Shown in pieces: positions 21,800-21,830 of a DNA stretch of 21,830 nt (its first letter is position 1; every line of letters starts with the position of its first letter). Below the pieces are notes generated by a model that saw only the letters and a list, made by a program, of their open reading frames with translations, was not told the origin of the DNA and made no database searches. Source of the stretch: an uncultured Bacillota bacterium (lineage in GTDB: Bacteria; Bacillota; Limnochordia; Limnochordales; ZCTH02-B6); the NCBI GenBank assembly GCA_937916565.1, contig CALFSR010000233.1:1-21830 (forward strand). The letters run 5' to 3'. A program made the translations under genes and the position numbers.

Positions 21800-21830
21800 C
21801 GTGACGACCTGGTAAAACGGGTGCGGGCCT

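Noticed and set aside
1..21830. CRISPR arrays, insertion sequences, tRNA genes, toxin-antitoxin or phage modules
   Set aside because: No regularly spaced repeats, transposase motifs, tRNA T-arm signatures or defence-type proteins were seen; the region is conserved housekeeping sequence.

Overview
The window is GC-rich (by eye about two thirds G+C), uses many GTG and TTG starts, and reads as a housekeeping segment of a high-GC, Gram-positive-type chromosome. The best fit is a deep-branching Bacillota lineage of the Symbiobacterium / Thermaerobacter / Limnochorda kind. Support comes from two T-box riboswitches, an L20-type infC leader with an AUU start codon, a YunB sporulation-family gene, a YqzL-like micro-protein, and the gene order thrS, infC-rpmI-rplT, SpoU methylase, pheST, zapA-cvpA-polX, mutS2, which resembles Bacillus. 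The genus cannot be fixed from this sequence alone.

Left part (1-2358): on the minus strand are a BMP/Med-type substrate-binding protein and, downstream of it, the first 58 codons of an ABC ATPase cut by the window edge. Together they look like the start of a nucleoside-type uptake operon. A 332-base divergent region with two inverted repeats separates them from a plus-strand DUF445 membrane protein.

Translation block (2425-11218, plus strand): thrS has a perfect-consensus promoter and a T-box leader. infC-rpmI-rplT has a promoter whose -35 overlaps the thrS stop, a structured leader ending in a terminator-like hairpin, and a terminator after rplT. A SpoU-family 23S rRNA methylase follows. 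Another promoter overlaps the methylase stop and drives a 33-codon YqzL-like ORF, then a T-box with a clear UUC (Phe) specifier, then pheS-pheT.

Division and DNA maintenance block (11346-17185, plus strand): zapA, cvpA, polX, an iPGM/alkaline-phosphatase-superfamily metalloenzyme and mutS2 are tightly packed, with 4-base, 8-base or near-zero junctions that suggest one translationally coupled operon. The metalloenzyme between polX and mutS2 is the accessory member.

Right part (17264-21830): a class A penicillin-binding protein (minus) and tyrS (plus) diverge from a pair of extended -10 promoters. tyrS has no room for a T-box. A YunB-family gene follows, and then a strong promoter and boxA-like leader that look like the upstream end of a ribosomal RNA operon starting beyond the window.

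I found no mobile element, CRISPR array, tRNA gene, phage gene or clear defence system. Most of the window is conventional. The less ordinary points are the micro-ORF inside the pheST leader transcript, the metalloenzyme within the polX-mutS2 operon, the missing lipobox in the BMP protein, and several unassigned inverted repeats at regulatory positions.
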